From Adiantum capillus-veneris (Eukaryota; Streptophyta; Polypodiopsida; Polypodiales; Pteridaceae), in contig CM043959.1 of NCBI GenBank assembly GCA_014529385.2, positions 63,003,753-63,067,752 of the forward strand: 64,000 nucleotides of DNA. Direction: 5' to 3'. The notes under the pieces are model-generated. The model was not told the DNA's origin. It did no database searches and saw only the letters and a list, made by a program, of their open reading frames with translations. This document shows, one piece after another, positions 44,112-55,903 of this stretch (positions within the stretch are counted from its first letter, which is position 1; each line of letters begins with the position of its first letter). The position numbers and the translations under genes are program-made.

Positions 44112-44794
44112 TCATTCGTGACCTGCTACTTCATTCAAAATTTCATCTTGGAAAGGGAGAGGGAAGTGGTTCCTCTTTGTCGCAGCGTTGAGGGGTTTGT
44201 AATCCATGCAGACCCTCCACTTATCATTCTTCTTGGGAGTGACTACAATAGGTGATACCCATTCGGAGTTGGATACTCGATAGATGAAGCCAGCCTTCAA
44301 GAGTCGATTCACTTCTTGTAGGAGAGACTTTTGTTGCACAGATCCTAGTCGCCTTAACTTTTGAGCCACGGGTTTGGTCCCTGGTTCAATTCAATTTGAT
44401 GCTCTATTACATCTACACCTCTTATTTGTGAGTAGTCAGTGATAAAAAAATTGGGATACCTCCTTAATATATTGATGTAGGACCTCTTCTCCTCACAAGT
44501 AAGATCTTTTGCAAGCATCTTCTCAAATCCTTCTTCAAGGTGGTGGCATATTTCATCCCCTCGTGTGTGATTGTCTGTTGGCTTTTCTTCTACAAAAACA
44601 TCTTGGGTGTTGGCATTGAATACAATTCCCATTACCTCCAAAGAAGACTCCTCTTCACTGGTTGATGCTTCCTCATCACTTGAGTAAGGACTCTCCTCCT
44701 CGCTCTCTTCATCTGTCGTGGTTTCATCGTTGATATCTAGTTGCTTTCCTTCTCGCCAATCATACACCAACAGTTGACCCTTCTTAAGAATCAA
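44112..44794 (-). pseudogene. Element N protease-RT spacer and RT fingers
   Basis: ORF 44354-44794 is an acidic linker (TTTDEESEEESPYSSDEEAS) after protease. ORF 44112-44369 has KLRRLGSVQQKSLLQEV, EWVSPIVVTPKKNDKWRVC and PLNAATKRNHFPLPF, the start of RT. A 1-nt shift near 44385 separates them, and TGA 44112-44114 separates the latter from the main pol ORF in the same frame. Confidence 0.88.
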
Positions 44795-44806
44795 ACGACC
44801 ACTTCC

Positions 44807-45742
44807 TCATTTTTGATCTACATTCACAGCAATGAGCCAAGGCCTCCCTAGGATGATGGGATAGCCCTCCCCCTTATCTGGCATGACATACATATCCACT
44901 TGTGCATCTATGTTACATACAGAGACTTTCACATTTTCAATGATCCCCAAACACTTCACACTTGAGTTGTTGGCCAGCCTAGCTTGACAATTAGAGGACT
45001 TTGTAATTTCAAGCCCTAACCTGTTCATTGATTTTTCCGTGATCACACACATTTGAGCTCCACCATCAACATATACATTAGACACCTTTTTACCCCTTAT
45101 GCAAGCATCCACAATGGGTTCCACATCTTTTTGTAGCTTTGAGGCCACAACCTTAATGGAAATATTTGCTTTATTTTTTGGAATTCTTGTACTTACCAAC
45201 TTTGGCCATTGCTCTCTGACTTTGGCTGATAGGTGTAGAAGTTGAGGCCATGAAATGTTTGGCTTTTGGTTTTGTAAATCCTCTAGGATGTTGTAGGGCT
45301 CTAGCTCCTTTCCCAATGGGAAGTCGTTGATACCAATTTCCCTTCGCCTTGATGTTTTGTTCCTGCTACCTTCAACTTCTTCCATCTTTGACTTCTTTTT
45401 CTTGTCCCTTCTGACTGAATTTGCTCCTTCACTTCTCATGTCTTCATCCTTATCATGTGCTCTTGTGCGTTTTTCTGTCGGCATAACATCAAAGTTTAGA
45501 GTATGCTCATCTATTACCTCTTCTAGCTTGATGATGTTGACTCCTCTTTCTTCCTCCTCATGTTGGACGGGAGGTATATTTGCTGGTGGTGGTGGTCGAC
45601 GAAGGATTTGTGGGCCTTGAGCTAGTTCTTGCTGCACAATGAGAGGAGGCAGTCTAGGGGGATATATGTCTCCTGGAAGTCTCCTTGGATGTGGACAATT
45701 GTACATTCCATGGCCCATTTCATTGCAATTCCAACATCGCAA
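44807..45742 (-). CDS. Element N nucleocapsid knuckle and protease
   Basis: A 311-codon frame starts at the CCHC knuckle CWNCNEMGHGMYNC (C-x2-C-x4-H-x4-C). It continues with a proline-rich and then a basic linker, a block PLGKELEPYNILEDLQNQKP also present in element A, and the protease VYVDGGAQMCVITEKS (DGGA at 45056-45067), ending YPIILGRPWLIAVN. The frame continues beyond the TGA at 44807-44809 in the same register. Confidence 0.88.
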   Translation of the reverse strand: MRCWNCNEMGHGMYNCPHPRRLPGDIYPPRLPPLIVQQELAQGPQILRRPPPPANIPPVQHEEEERGVNIIKLEEVIDEHTLNFDVMPTEKRTRAHDKDEDMRSEGANSVRRDKKKKSKMEEVEGSRNKTSRRREIGINDFPLGKELEPYNILEDLQNQKPNISWPQLLHLSAKVREQWPKLVSTRIPKNKANISIKVVASKLQKDVEPIVDACIRGKKVSNVYVDGGAQMCVITEKSMNRLGLEITKSSNCQARLANNSSVKCLGIIENVKVSVCNIDAQVDMYVMPDKGEGYPIILGRPWLIAVNVDQK

Positions 45743-45790
45743 CTCTTGAGCTTGTCTTCGCTAATTGCGATTCCCTTCTCTTGGTTGTCG

Positions 45791-46548
45791 TTATTGAGGT
45801 AGGCCATATGCTAGATTCAGAGTGAGGTTCTCAAGCTGTTGAGTTAGCCTTTGTAAAACCTCTTGTTGAGAGTTATCTCCTATTTGTGAAGATTGTGCAA
45901 GAGGGGCCCTAATTGGTGCTTCCATGGTTTGTGAAGACTCCCTCTCACTCACTTCATTCAAACCCCTTTCTCTATGTGCTTGGAAGTGTAGTTTTCTAAA
46001 CTTGATGATGGCTACCTCACGTGCTTCTTCGAAGGTGGATGGGAATTTTCGCTCTAATTTAGCCTTTAAAAGTGGATACAAGCCAACCATGAATCTCTCT
46101 TTTTTTAGAAAGTTAGGTGCACCACCATGATTTCTAATGTAGCCTCCCACCTACCCCATAGATTGACAAAGGTTGCTTCATAAGAGGGATAGTCTTCAAG
46201 TGATACCTGCTTATGTCCAATAAGACATTTCCATAGTCCTTCAGAAGTATCACCTTGCCCGAACTTGGAGAGGAAGCTTGCTCGCAGTCTCTCCCAGTTG
46301 GACTTGATTTGGGGTTGCAAGGTCTCATACCATGCTTTAGCTTTTGCTTTTAGAACCAACGGGCAGGCTTGTAGCTTTACTTCCTCTTCATCTCGCCCAG
46401 ATATGAGATGTGCCATCTCCAAGTTGTCAAGAAACTCTTGCGCATCTTCCCCACTTCTTGCATAGAACGTGGGAAAATAACTTGACATTTTGTTTAGACT
46501 TTTTGATTTTATTTTTTTTAAAAGAAACTTTTCTCTTATGGGCCGCAC
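45791..46548 (-). pseudogene. Element N gag capsid
   Basis: ORF 46105-46548 holds the gag N-terminal region (MSSYFPTFYARSGEDAQEFL, AWYETLQPQIKSNWERLRA). After a frameshift near 46125 the second ORF (45791-46150) holds NFLKKERFMVGLYPLLK and a glutamine-rich stretch. Layout and motifs match element A gag. Confidence 0.87.
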
Positions 46549-46573
46549 AAGATTGTTGACACTATAAATCTGA

Positions 46574-46786
46574 TTACATTAAAATGAAGATGTACACATC
46601 CATTGTTAATTCGTACTTTATCATAGGTAGAATAAATGGATTAATTGAAGCATTGATTTCATTGAGGCGAGTGGATCCAAATATCCTCCTTATGATAGAT
46701 TGAAACCTAAACTTAGTTGCAATGATTATATGAATGGATTGCCGAGCAATAGGCCTAAAAGGTTCATTGTTTTGATCGTGATTCAT
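46574..46786 (-). CDS. Leader ORF type a of element N (70 aa)
   Basis: An intact 70-codon frame only 26 nt upstream of gag. It aligns without gaps to the type a ORF of element A (44 of 70 identical by my count). Shared blocks are PIARQ, IRRI, RL-x-EINAS, NPFILP and DVYIF. In element A the same ORF is the first one after the primer site; here it is the second. Unknown function; no recognised domain. Confidence 0.65.
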   Translation of the reverse strand: MNHDQNNEPFRPIARQSIHIIIATKFRFQSIIRRIFGSTRLNEINASINPFILPMIKYELTMDVYIFILM

Positions 46787-46868
46787 GTGCTACTCCTCGT
46801 TGCTATTTGAAGACCTCGTTTCTTCATATGGCCCTTGAGCACCCCTTCACCACTCCTTGTTCCTGCCT

Positions 46869-47081
46869 TTAAAACAAAATGAAAATGTGAACATCAAAAG
46901 AAGTTTCATAATTGATGATTGGAAGTAAAATTGGATTGGGTGATGCCAGTATTTCTCTAGGTCTTTCTGCACCAAACATAAAAACAATGCGTTGCTAGAA
47001 AAAGACTTTTCTATCTATGTGAACGTTTACTCTAATGTGTTGTGCAAAATGAAATGGATAGATGGGAACTCCATTGTTCAT
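46869..47081 (-). pseudogene. Leader ORF type b of element N, one stop
   Basis: From ATG 47081 the frame runs 71 codons to a TAA at 46869-46871, with a single TAG at 46995-46997 where elements A and C have CAG or CAA (glutamine). Conserved blocks are PFHFAQHIRVNV, QRIVFMFGAER, REILASPNPI, LLPIINY and SFDVHIF. It is the first ORF after the primer site, whereas in element A type b is the second. Confidence 0.6.
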
Positions 47082-47115
47082 CACTAAAAAATTTGAAGGT
47101 AACTTGGAAATATGT

Positions 47116-47132
47116 TCCTCCGTGGGGCACCA
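47116..47132 (-). promoter_or_regulatory. Primer-binding site of element N
   Basis: TCCTCCGTGGGGCACCA on the + strand, the same block as in A and C with one G fewer; it is followed by CTTTA and the LTR start TGAGGGC. Confidence 0.75.
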
Positions 47133-47137
47133 CTTTA

Positions 47138-47345
47138 TGAGGGCAATCTTTTTGAAATGGGGCCTCTAAACCCAAACCAATGGGCCTACCCTCACAAAAT
47201 GTTCGTAAAGAGGTACGCACACTACTTGGGGCACCACTTTATGAGGGCGAGCGTTTTGAAATGGGGCCTCTAAACCCAAACCAATGGGCCTACTCTCACG
47301 AAATGTTCGTAAAGAGGTACGCACACTACTTGGGGCACCACTTTA
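47138..47345 (-). repeat. Two extra 104-bp copies of the LTR edge
   Basis: LTR starts TGAGGGC recur at 47138, 47242 and 47346. Each 104-bp unit ends in TTGGGGCACCACTTTA, which mimics the primer-site/LTR junction. The third unit continues into the full LTR; the 3' LTR has only one unit. Confidence 0.92.
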
Positions 47346-49419
47346 TGAGGGCGAGCTTTTTGAAATGGGGCCTCTAAACCCAAACCAATGGGCCTACCCT
47401 CACAAATGTTTGTAAAGAGGTACGCACACTACTTGGGGCACCACCTTCTTCTCGGAGTGGAGAAGGAAACCAATCAAAATAACACTTGCACTCACCCACT
47501 CAAGCAACACACTTTGAAAACCCCCTTACTCTATATACACTTTGGACACTTGAACCCCATCAACGATTATGCAACCCAATGCCGTGCATCAAATGAAATA
47601 TGCAATTTGTGGAATAGCATTCACCTTCTCCCCATAAGAATACCCATAATACATCCAAAATCCTCCTCTCTCAAGCACTCATCAATAAATCATGCGCACA
47701 AGACTTGCCTCTCAAACACACAAGAGAATCACTTACATCAAATTAACACACTTTGCATAGAGAGCTCATCTCCATCTATGCAATGCCGTGACACAAATAA
47801 AATCACCATGAGAGGTAGCCACATGCATATGTAATGAAGCAAAAGAGAGTTGGAGTGAGAAATTTATTTAGACCAATTAAATAAGTGTGGAGAAACAAAC
47901 CAATGGTAAATTGAGAATAGAACACTTACTTGATTTCTCGCACACCTTTTAAGGGGAGGACATATGCTGGCTAACCATCACGAATTGCGACACTTGAAAG
48001 TTGGAAGATGATTTAATGATCATTAACATAACCATGAGAGATATCATGATGTATTTACAAGTTATTGAGGTGCTATAAATGATTTATTGGGTTGATGGAG
48101 TAAGAGATTGTAGAATAGAAAGAGTGGAGGATAGAGTTGCACTTCCTCCAAAGAGGAGGGTTAGGAGGGAGGATGTGAAAGAGGGAGAGTTGGGGTTTTC
48201 TCTACTATTGATCAAGAAACACCATGAAGTTGAAAATATAGGTGTGTGTCCTTGAGTCTCTCCAAGGGGGGCTATTTATAGTTGTGTAGGAGTGGGATTA
48301 TGCTACACTTAATTAGGGTGAGTGATTAGACCTAATTAAGTTTCCTTTGACCACTCATTGAATATTGGACATAAAAGGGACTATTTATTCACCAAAAATA
48401 TCATTTTAGACCGTGAAGGCTCCTTAGGGATGTATAATGTAGGTGGGCCCCACCATGAGGCCCTACGGGTGGCTCCTGCGGGGTATCTCATCTTGTCTGT
48501 CTTGGCATTTAGAAAGCATCTTTAGGTTGGTCCTATCACATGCAGGTGACCTTGAAAACTCATTGCTCTTCTAGAATATGAGTAGGGGAAAAATAAGATC
48601 TCACCCTCTTGATTTACCTGATTTACAGTTCCCTTTTGCTGCGAATCTGACAGATTTACTTTATTTTGACCATAACTTTTTACTTGTATCTCGGAATGAC
48701 ATGCTTCAAAAGGCAAATTTGACCTTCTCAACATGTTTGATATGAATTTGGACTATTCTTCACACCCATGCACCAAGGAATTCGGTTTGGACGGTCCAAA
48801 CTAGGCTAGGGAACCTTTTGCTTCCAAGTCTTCTTGTATGGGCCCTTTGCTTGTATGCATCCAAGGGGAATCATGCTTTTTCAAAAGGGTATGATGCTTT
48901 AAAAAATAGAGGAGGGCCGAATATTATTTGCTTGTGATGAGAATATTTAATTTGAGTCTTTTTGAAAGGAGAAAAACTATATGTATATTCTTAAGAGATA
49001 TTGGGCCACCTATGTAGGGGGCATAGAAGACTTGTAGAGATCGACCATAATCTTTGGTAAAGACAAGTGTAGAGTTGATTTTCCATGGTAATTTATCTAT
49101 ATGGGATGGAAGATGGATATATTATTTTTCTACTACTAATTCACAAGAGGTAAGAAAGTTTGGGGGTAGATAGTTGGTTATTGTATGCTTACTTTTATTT
49201 ACAAAGCAAAAAAGAAAAGGGTGGTAATATAAATATATGACTAAGGTGACATTTTTGGGAAGAGTACAATGTTTGTGTCGGCACAAAGGTTAAACCAAGA
49301 GGGGGAATTTACTCTAGATAACTTAATAGCATAGAAAATATATATACACATATGAGGAAGAGGACGTTGAGTAGGCTGAATAATGTTGCAAAAAGATGGT
49401 TACCATTTTATGCTACTCA
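47346..49419 (-). repeat. 5' LTR of element N (2,074 bp)
   Basis: Matches 38879-40950 end to end. TATA box on the minus strand at + 48272-48280. The outer end CTACTCA is followed by ATCC, the same four bases found before 38879. Confidence 0.93.
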
Positions 49420-49436
49420 ATCCCTTGCCTTGCATT

Positions 49437-49826
49437 TTATTTTCCTCCAATGTGATTCAATTCTGGGTTCAAGGACTTTATATATGCAATCCACCTAAGC
49501 ATAGAAATATCTGGAGTAGAGCAGCTTGCAATCATCACTAGAAGTGGTAAGCAATCAGTCTCCACAACTACAAATGCTCCAATAAAGTACTTTTTGTCAC
49601 ACTTTAATGTTGTAACCACCCCTCGTAACTCCTTGTTTACCTATGGATATGCTCTTTGGCAAGATCTTAGAACCTTGACCCCAAACCTCACCACATTCTC
49701 TTCATCGTCTTGTCCTATTGCCCATCCGACTCCTGTTGGACTAGTGTCCACTGTCACAATCACCGGTCTTCCACACTCATAGTCAATCTTCCTCAAAGTT
49801 AGTGAAGACAACATCAATTGCTTCAA
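49437..49826 (-). pseudogene. Element D RNase H remnant, right side of the N insertion
   Basis: ORFs in two frames: RKIDYECGRPVIVTVDTSPTG, with VGWAIGQDDEENVVRFGVKV (RNase H start), and MLRWIAYIKSLNPELNHIGGK (RNase H tail). Element N interrupts the linker immediately after this. There is a TAA right after the HIGGK block. Confidence 0.8.
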
Positions 49827-50122
49827 CTTCTTATAGCTTTTACATGTACATCATTCCATTGAAACCTATGATTTATCCTAAGCAATTGATAAAGAGGATC
49901 GGCGACATGTTCATAATTTGGAATCCATATGAGATAGAAGACACATGCAGCTAGAAATCTTCTCACCTCCATGCTTTTTACGCATAATTCCTTCATCCTC
50001 TATATTGCATCCACTTTAGTTGGACAAGGTCGGCGGCCATGAGGATTACAAATATGTCCCACTATCAATATTTCTTCAACCCCCAACACTGACTTTTGCC
50101 TAGATAATGTAAGATTCACTTC

Positions 50123-50734
50123 TTACAACCTTTTCAAAAAAATTTCACAATCATTGATGTGGTTTGCCACATATTTACGCGACCCCCTTGAATCTAGAGC
50201 CTCATCTTTTTTAGCTAATTCGCATCCTTTGATTGGAACATCATCAAGAAAAGGCATTGTAATTTGAGGTATGAAGTCACGAAGGACTTTTCTCATACCG
50301 TTTATCATGTGCGCAACCGAGTTGGTTGCTCTCTACGGTAAGGTATACATCCTTACCAAACCCAAGGGTGTTCTCATGGTAGTCAAGTCCCGGCTTTCCA
50401 TTGCTAGTTGGAACTGATCATACCCTGAGTACAAATCCCCCATAGAATATATTTCCCTTCCCGCAAATGCTTCTGCAAACTCAGCTACAATTGGCCCTGT
50501 ACCCATATTCCTAATTGTGAATTTGTTGATAGGCTGCATGTCTTGAATGAAGTGTAGAGCTCCATTTTTCTTTGGTACTATGAACCATCTGCTTGAGTAG
50601 GGGGAACATGAAGGTTCCAAAATCCCCATATTTATCTTTTCAATGGGTAAATCTATAAGCTTTGGCAAGAGTGCGTTTGGCACTAGAATTGATTGTCGAT
50701 TCCAAGGCACATGAGGTACAATGAATATTACCAT
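50123..50734 (-). pseudogene. Element D reverse transcriptase remnant
   Basis: ORF 50333-50734 has PNALLPKLIDLPIEKI, RWFIVPKKNGALHFIQDMQPIN and SMGDLYSGYDQFQLA; ORF 50123-50308 has the active site MPFLDDVPIKGCELAKKDEA. FLDD keeps both aspartates. The frames differ, and other stops occur. Confidence 0.85.
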
Positions 50735-50917
50735 TGCTTCAACTATAGATGGATCAACATACCCTATCTCATGCGGCTCAAAAGCAAAAGCTTTTCCGTG
50801 TTTGGAGAGTGTCTATTCAAAGGATGTTCTTTCAATCTCTGTCAAGGATTCATTGCCTCCAACTCTTAACATCTTCAATGACTCTTGCGTAAACTTGTAT
50901 ATAATTCTTTTGGGATC

Positions 50918-51979
50918 TCAGAGACTAGGTTGCAAAGAAGCTTGATCCATCTTTTCCTTGCAATCTGTAGGCAAAGGCAATGCCACTGGTTTCACCTTCT
51001 TTGCTATAGTCTTGTACTTCATCTCCACTCGCACCTCTTGATCTTTTTGCACATTGAAGAACTCCTCATCTTTGAAAGACTCAATGATCCTATACATGTC
51101 TATAGAAGCTTCTTTTACCAGGTCATTTCCTTGTTGAAAACTAGAACCTGTTATAGCATCGAGATCACCCATGGTATCTACAAAAGAAACCTCCTCAAAA
51201 ACACTTGAAATGCACTCGTCTTCATCTAGCAAATTATGGTTTTTGTATTTTCTATGTACAATATTTACATATTGTTTTTTTCCTTTCTTTAAATCTCCAA
51301 GAATTGTAAAAGATATTGATCCATACTTTGCTACTAGGGCACCTGTAGAAAAATCTTCGTCTCCCTTCGTATCAGGCAAGAACCTTTTTCTTCCAGTACC
51401 ACTGCACTCCCGTTTTACAATGGTACTTGGCCAAAATCCCTCATCTCCATTTGATCTCAAAACTCCTTGCTTGGTTTTTGTAGAGAATGGTCCCTTAAGC
51501 TGTTTGCTCATGGTCAATGCAAACTGTCAAGAATTGAACAGCTCATTTTTCATCTTCGATTTTGACGCTGGCATAGGTAGATCCGTCATCCAATACTTTT
51601 CTCTCCATTCGTACTGTGGTGATGTATGGTTGTCCAAGGATTAGAGGATAGGTTGACATCTCTTGAACAAAGAAATTTTGCTCACCTTTCACACCCCTAT
51701 GGTTACATTAACATTTGGACAAGCACCATAGAGATCCCTGGATGAGTTTTTTGCAACCCTAGTCATCCACCCATGGTCAGTATCAATTGGCCACTTTCCC
51801 TTCATATAGATACTCTTGGACATGAGGTTAATCTCCGAACCATGGTCTATCAAATCCACACAAGGCTCCTCAAGATCTCCCACCTTAATGAAGGTTTTTG
51901 TTGTAGCCCGTGCCCAAAGGTTTCTAGGAAAGTGTCTCTTATGAGTGGCTTTGTCTTCATCCATCTTCAAATTTAACAT
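50918..51979 (-). pseudogene. Element D protease and protease-RT spacer
   Basis: ORF 51689-51979 has CVDLIDHGSEINLMSKS, a retropepsin site DHGS with histidine in the usual T/S position, then KWPIDTDHGW and LYGACPNVNVTIG. ORF 50918-51517 is the acidic and basic spacer before RT, with KRKFL-like and KPVALPLPTD blocks. The linking region contains stops. Confidence 0.75.
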
Positions 51980-53747
51980 GCCAATTTTTGCCGCCTAAAG
52001 ACTGGAAGTAGCTTACAAAATTCTCATCTTCATCTATTTGTTGTACTTGTATCACATGTGTCTTTGAAGCACTCTCTTCAGCCTGTGATTGGATAGAATC
52101 CATTAAAGTTTGTGGCTTTCTTCTTATGATATCAATGATTTCCTCATGGAACTCTCTCTTTGCAATTGCAAGGACTTCTCCCAATGTAGATGCACCTTGC
52201 TATTTAAGATCCTTTCCTCTAAAACTTTCTTTAAATCTGTGCAATATTTGATTGTAGCTTGTATGATGGGTTTTTTCCCTTGCTCTTTTCTTTATCTTGA
52301 TTCTCCTTTGGTGCAGTATCTCTCATTGGTACTTCTTGTGATGGAGGTTCCCCTGCCATGGGATCTTGAGAGGGACCGGTCGGATCCTTTCTTCCTCCAC
52401 CTCTAGCAGCCCTCTTCGAGGGGCCTTCATCCCCATTTTCTCTCCTACGTTTTTCTTCAGCAAGTGCCTTGTTGGCTTGACACTTTGCAATGTAGTCATC
52501 CACTGACAAGGTATCTACAGGTTCATTCCACCCAGTCTCAAGACGTATACAATCTCCAGTTTCATGTAACATTTCTTTAGTTAACTTTCCCTTCATAGCT
52601 AACTCCATCGCAGATGGCCAGACATCTTCACCATTTTCACTCACGTCTTCGATAGATTTTGACCCTTTGAGCATGACTTGACCAGCCTTTAAGCTAAATG
52701 CTACTGCTTTAACCATTGAGATAGCATGATTGGTTGCCATGTCCTCAACTAGCTTTTTCATCCCTCCTTTTCCAAATTTGGTCGCCAAGGGCTTCCTTGA
52801 TTCACTAAGATGTATCTTTACTTCTTTGAAGAAGACAAGATCTTTACCCAAGGCATCTTTGAAGCTTTCACAGACCCTTCTAGGATGCTATGGGATGTCA
52901 CACCATATGCACCTATTTACAAACCCCTCTATGTTTTGAGGTCTTTGACTTGATGGTTGAGCAAACCTTTGCCCTTTTTCTTCAAACCTTGCTAGCTTTA
53001 ATTTCACCTCGTGTATGCACTTCACAAGTTCTTCAAGCAGAGATCCATCATCCTTAGAATCTACAATAACAGGTTTTGGCTACTTCTCAGTAATAGCAGA
53101 AAATCGAGCACCATTGTTCACCACCATCTTGTCTCTTCTGTGTTGTGTTTGGTATGTATCTTTGTCTTCCAAGAGAAGCTCTAATTTTCCTTTGATTTCT
53201 TTGACCGTTTCTTCTAGTAAAAGTTCTACCTTCTCCCTATCCAAGGAAGCTTGTTCAGTTTGTGATAGTTGAGCATAGCGTCACTCGAACTCTCTGAGAA
53301 GCTCTACAGCATAAATCTCTTCTTTAGTCTTTGCAACCTAGTCTAAGAAAGTTCTTTTGGTCACCCTCTCATAGTCCTCCATAAAGTAGTCTTCCTTTTG
53401 AGCAAGCTTGAATTCCTCCCAGTTTCTTCCATGAGCATTTTCAATTTCCCTAATACAATCTCTAATCTCTGGGACACAACTAGCTCAAAACTTCAAACCA
53501 TGTCTTCCTCACACACTCAATTCAACTCCATTTCCTTCATATAATCTCGTAGATACTTTCTGATGTCTTTGCCATCAAATTGGTCAATTCTCTTCACAAT
53601 GGACTGCAGTGCTTTTGTGGTTGAAATCTGGCTTCTTTCCGCTGCTTGTTGTTGCTGTACATACATGGTAAATGTTTGAAACATTTGCATGACTGCAGGA
53701 TCAAAGTGCACCCCATGTGTCTCTTGATTTTCATACATGGCTAACAA
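51957..53747 (-). pseudogene. Element D gag and linker
   Basis: From 53747: MYVQQQQAAE and RIDQFDGKDIRKYLRDYMKE (gag N-terminus), then a capsid region in broken frames. A cysteine-rich CIWCDIP motif near 52890-52920, a basic ORF (52231-52851) with KSIEDVSENGEDVWPSAMEL, and a final piece at 51957-52184 follow. Several stops are present. The gag begins about 40 nt after the primer site, so no leader ORFs of the a/b kind occur here. Confidence 0.72.
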
Positions 53748-53785
53748 AGTATGTAGATCAAATCACAAACTCCCACACCAGCAAC

Positions 53786-53803
53786 TTCGTGTCGGGTTCA
53801 CCA
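53786..53803 (-). promoter_or_regulatory. Primer-binding site of element D
   Basis: TTCGTGTCGGGTTCACCA on the + strand resembles a tRNA 3' end (TGGTGAACCCGACACG on the element strand), 7 bp from the LTR. The tRNA is not assigned. Confidence 0.65.
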
Positions 53804-53810
53804 GAAATCT

Positions 53811-54972
53811 TGGAATGTGTGCGGTATAGTTGGGAAGGTGAAAAACCTCTGGCCGTGAGAGTTTGCGAGATAAGAGATACAAAGATGTTGTGGAGAATCA
53901 CCAAACCTCTTTCTACGGGTTACTAAAAGTCTAAGAGCGTTCGTGACAACAAAGTCACAAACTCTGTTTCCTATCGTGCTTGGAAATTGCTTGTTTTCGT
54001 AGTTGAGATTAGGATGAGAAGATCACCAGACCACATTCAATTTCACTTAAAAAATACCATTTAAAAACACTAAAGTTTCAGCCATGAAACCTCGATGCTC
54101 ATACAAGCACAAACTTTCAATCAAAACCCAAACCTCTTTCATGGTATCATGCAGCCTTGCCCCCCATTACATAGTCGTAACATCAAACAGCTGAAAGGAA
54201 TACACAAGCTTCCACCTTCATGGAGACCATTTTCTGAATTTTCAGAGATATAAGAGCTTCTAAAGTGAAGCCCACACAGCAGTTTGATAAGGGGAAACCC
54301 TAGTTCACTCCCTCACTAGCTGCGGGATTGCCCTACACATAGATTGAGCAACCATGGAAGCAATTACACAGTAGAGGAAAATTGATGGTTTTTCCTGTAA
54401 AAAGAATCCCTCTCTCTCTTACCCACGGAATTTTCATCTGATGTGTCAATTTTTAGGCCACTTTTCCACTTTGGACCAAAACTAGGCCATTTTCACGTCA
54501 TTTTTTACCCAAAAAATGTCATTTTTTATGTGAAAAATCCCAAACGGAGTCATAAAAATCGCTAAATTTGTGGGATCACTTGCATAAGAATAAAAAGCAT
54601 AGATAAGCATCATTTTTTATTAATATACCATTTTGGGTCACTTTCCATGTAATTTTGCAATGGCGCTTGTTAGCTGCTATTTTTGACAGATTTTGCCCAC
54701 ATAAGCCTTTAAAGGCGAGATGAGTGTGCCACTATGAAACATTTGGAACATGTACATTGTCAAACCAAATTATAAATATTATCAATTGGGAAAGCATGCA
54801 AAGGTGCCACATCCAGGGCCATAATTCCCCGGATAGGTATGTACATGATCGGGACTGCATCAGCCGCTTTAGCATATATCACAATATGTACATTATTGTT
54901 TTTCTTTCCATGCATCAAGAAGTGTCAAAAGTGAGGTGAATGTTTTTATTTCACACTATGTACGTGCCATAA

Positions 54973-54974
<2 letters not shown>
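53811..54974 (-). repeat. 5' LTR of element D (about 1.16 kb)
   Basis: Matches 36503-37654 with many differences. Inner end TGGAATG beside the primer site, outer end ATAACA. The TATA-like site intact in the other LTR reads CTTTAAAG here (near 54700). Confidence 0.85.
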
Positions 54975-55440
<466 letters not shown>

Positions 55441-55816
55441 GTGTGTGTGTGTCTCCCCCTACCATTTTCTAGGACAAAGCTTACCATTTCTCTCTTAGCT
55501 TCAAGCAACAAAAGAAGAAAAAGAATTTAAACTTTAGGTTTAGCACAAAAGAGAGAACTTCACATCAATGTACCGTGCTCTGTACGTTTGAGTTTAGTTA
55601 CTCCTTTTTTCATTTATTTTCTTGAAAAATGAACGAAGTCCATTTTTTTTTTAGGTTGTACTTATTGCTCGTGCATTGGGGATTGCAAGTTGAGCGGATA
55701 GCGGAGTGAGCTTCAAAGATAAGTGCATCGGGCTTCATATCCAAGGGAGATACAAGGTATGCCGGTATTTCTCTGTGTGCTTCCATTGCCAAAATGGACA
55801 TTGCTATCGTGTTTGT

Positions 55817-55838
55817 ATGTGTGTGTGTGTGTGTGTGT

Positions 55839-55900
<62 letters not shown>
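55817..55900. repeat. GT/GA compound microsatellite
   Basis: (GT)n 55817-55840 followed by (GA)n 55843-55900. ORFs through it are artefacts. Confidence 0.9.

Positions 55901-55903
<3 letters not shown>

Larger units (their letters stand above)
38879..49419 (-). mobile_element. Element N: 10.5-kb dual-RNase H gypsy element nested in D
   Basis: Both LTRs, primer site, two leader ORFs, gag, protease, RT, two RNase H domains, integrase and polypurine tract are present, flanked by a 4-bp repeat ATCC. Defects are few: gag frameshift near 46125, TGA at 44807-44809, frameshift near 44385, TGA at 44112-44114, and a frameshift near 41515 before the integrase tail. LTRs differ by a few per cent by eye, so it is younger than D. 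Confidence 0.93.

Noticed and set aside
47138-47449. CRISPR-like direct repeats
   Set aside because: Units are contiguous 104-bp copies of an LTR edge without spacers, in a plant retrotransposon.
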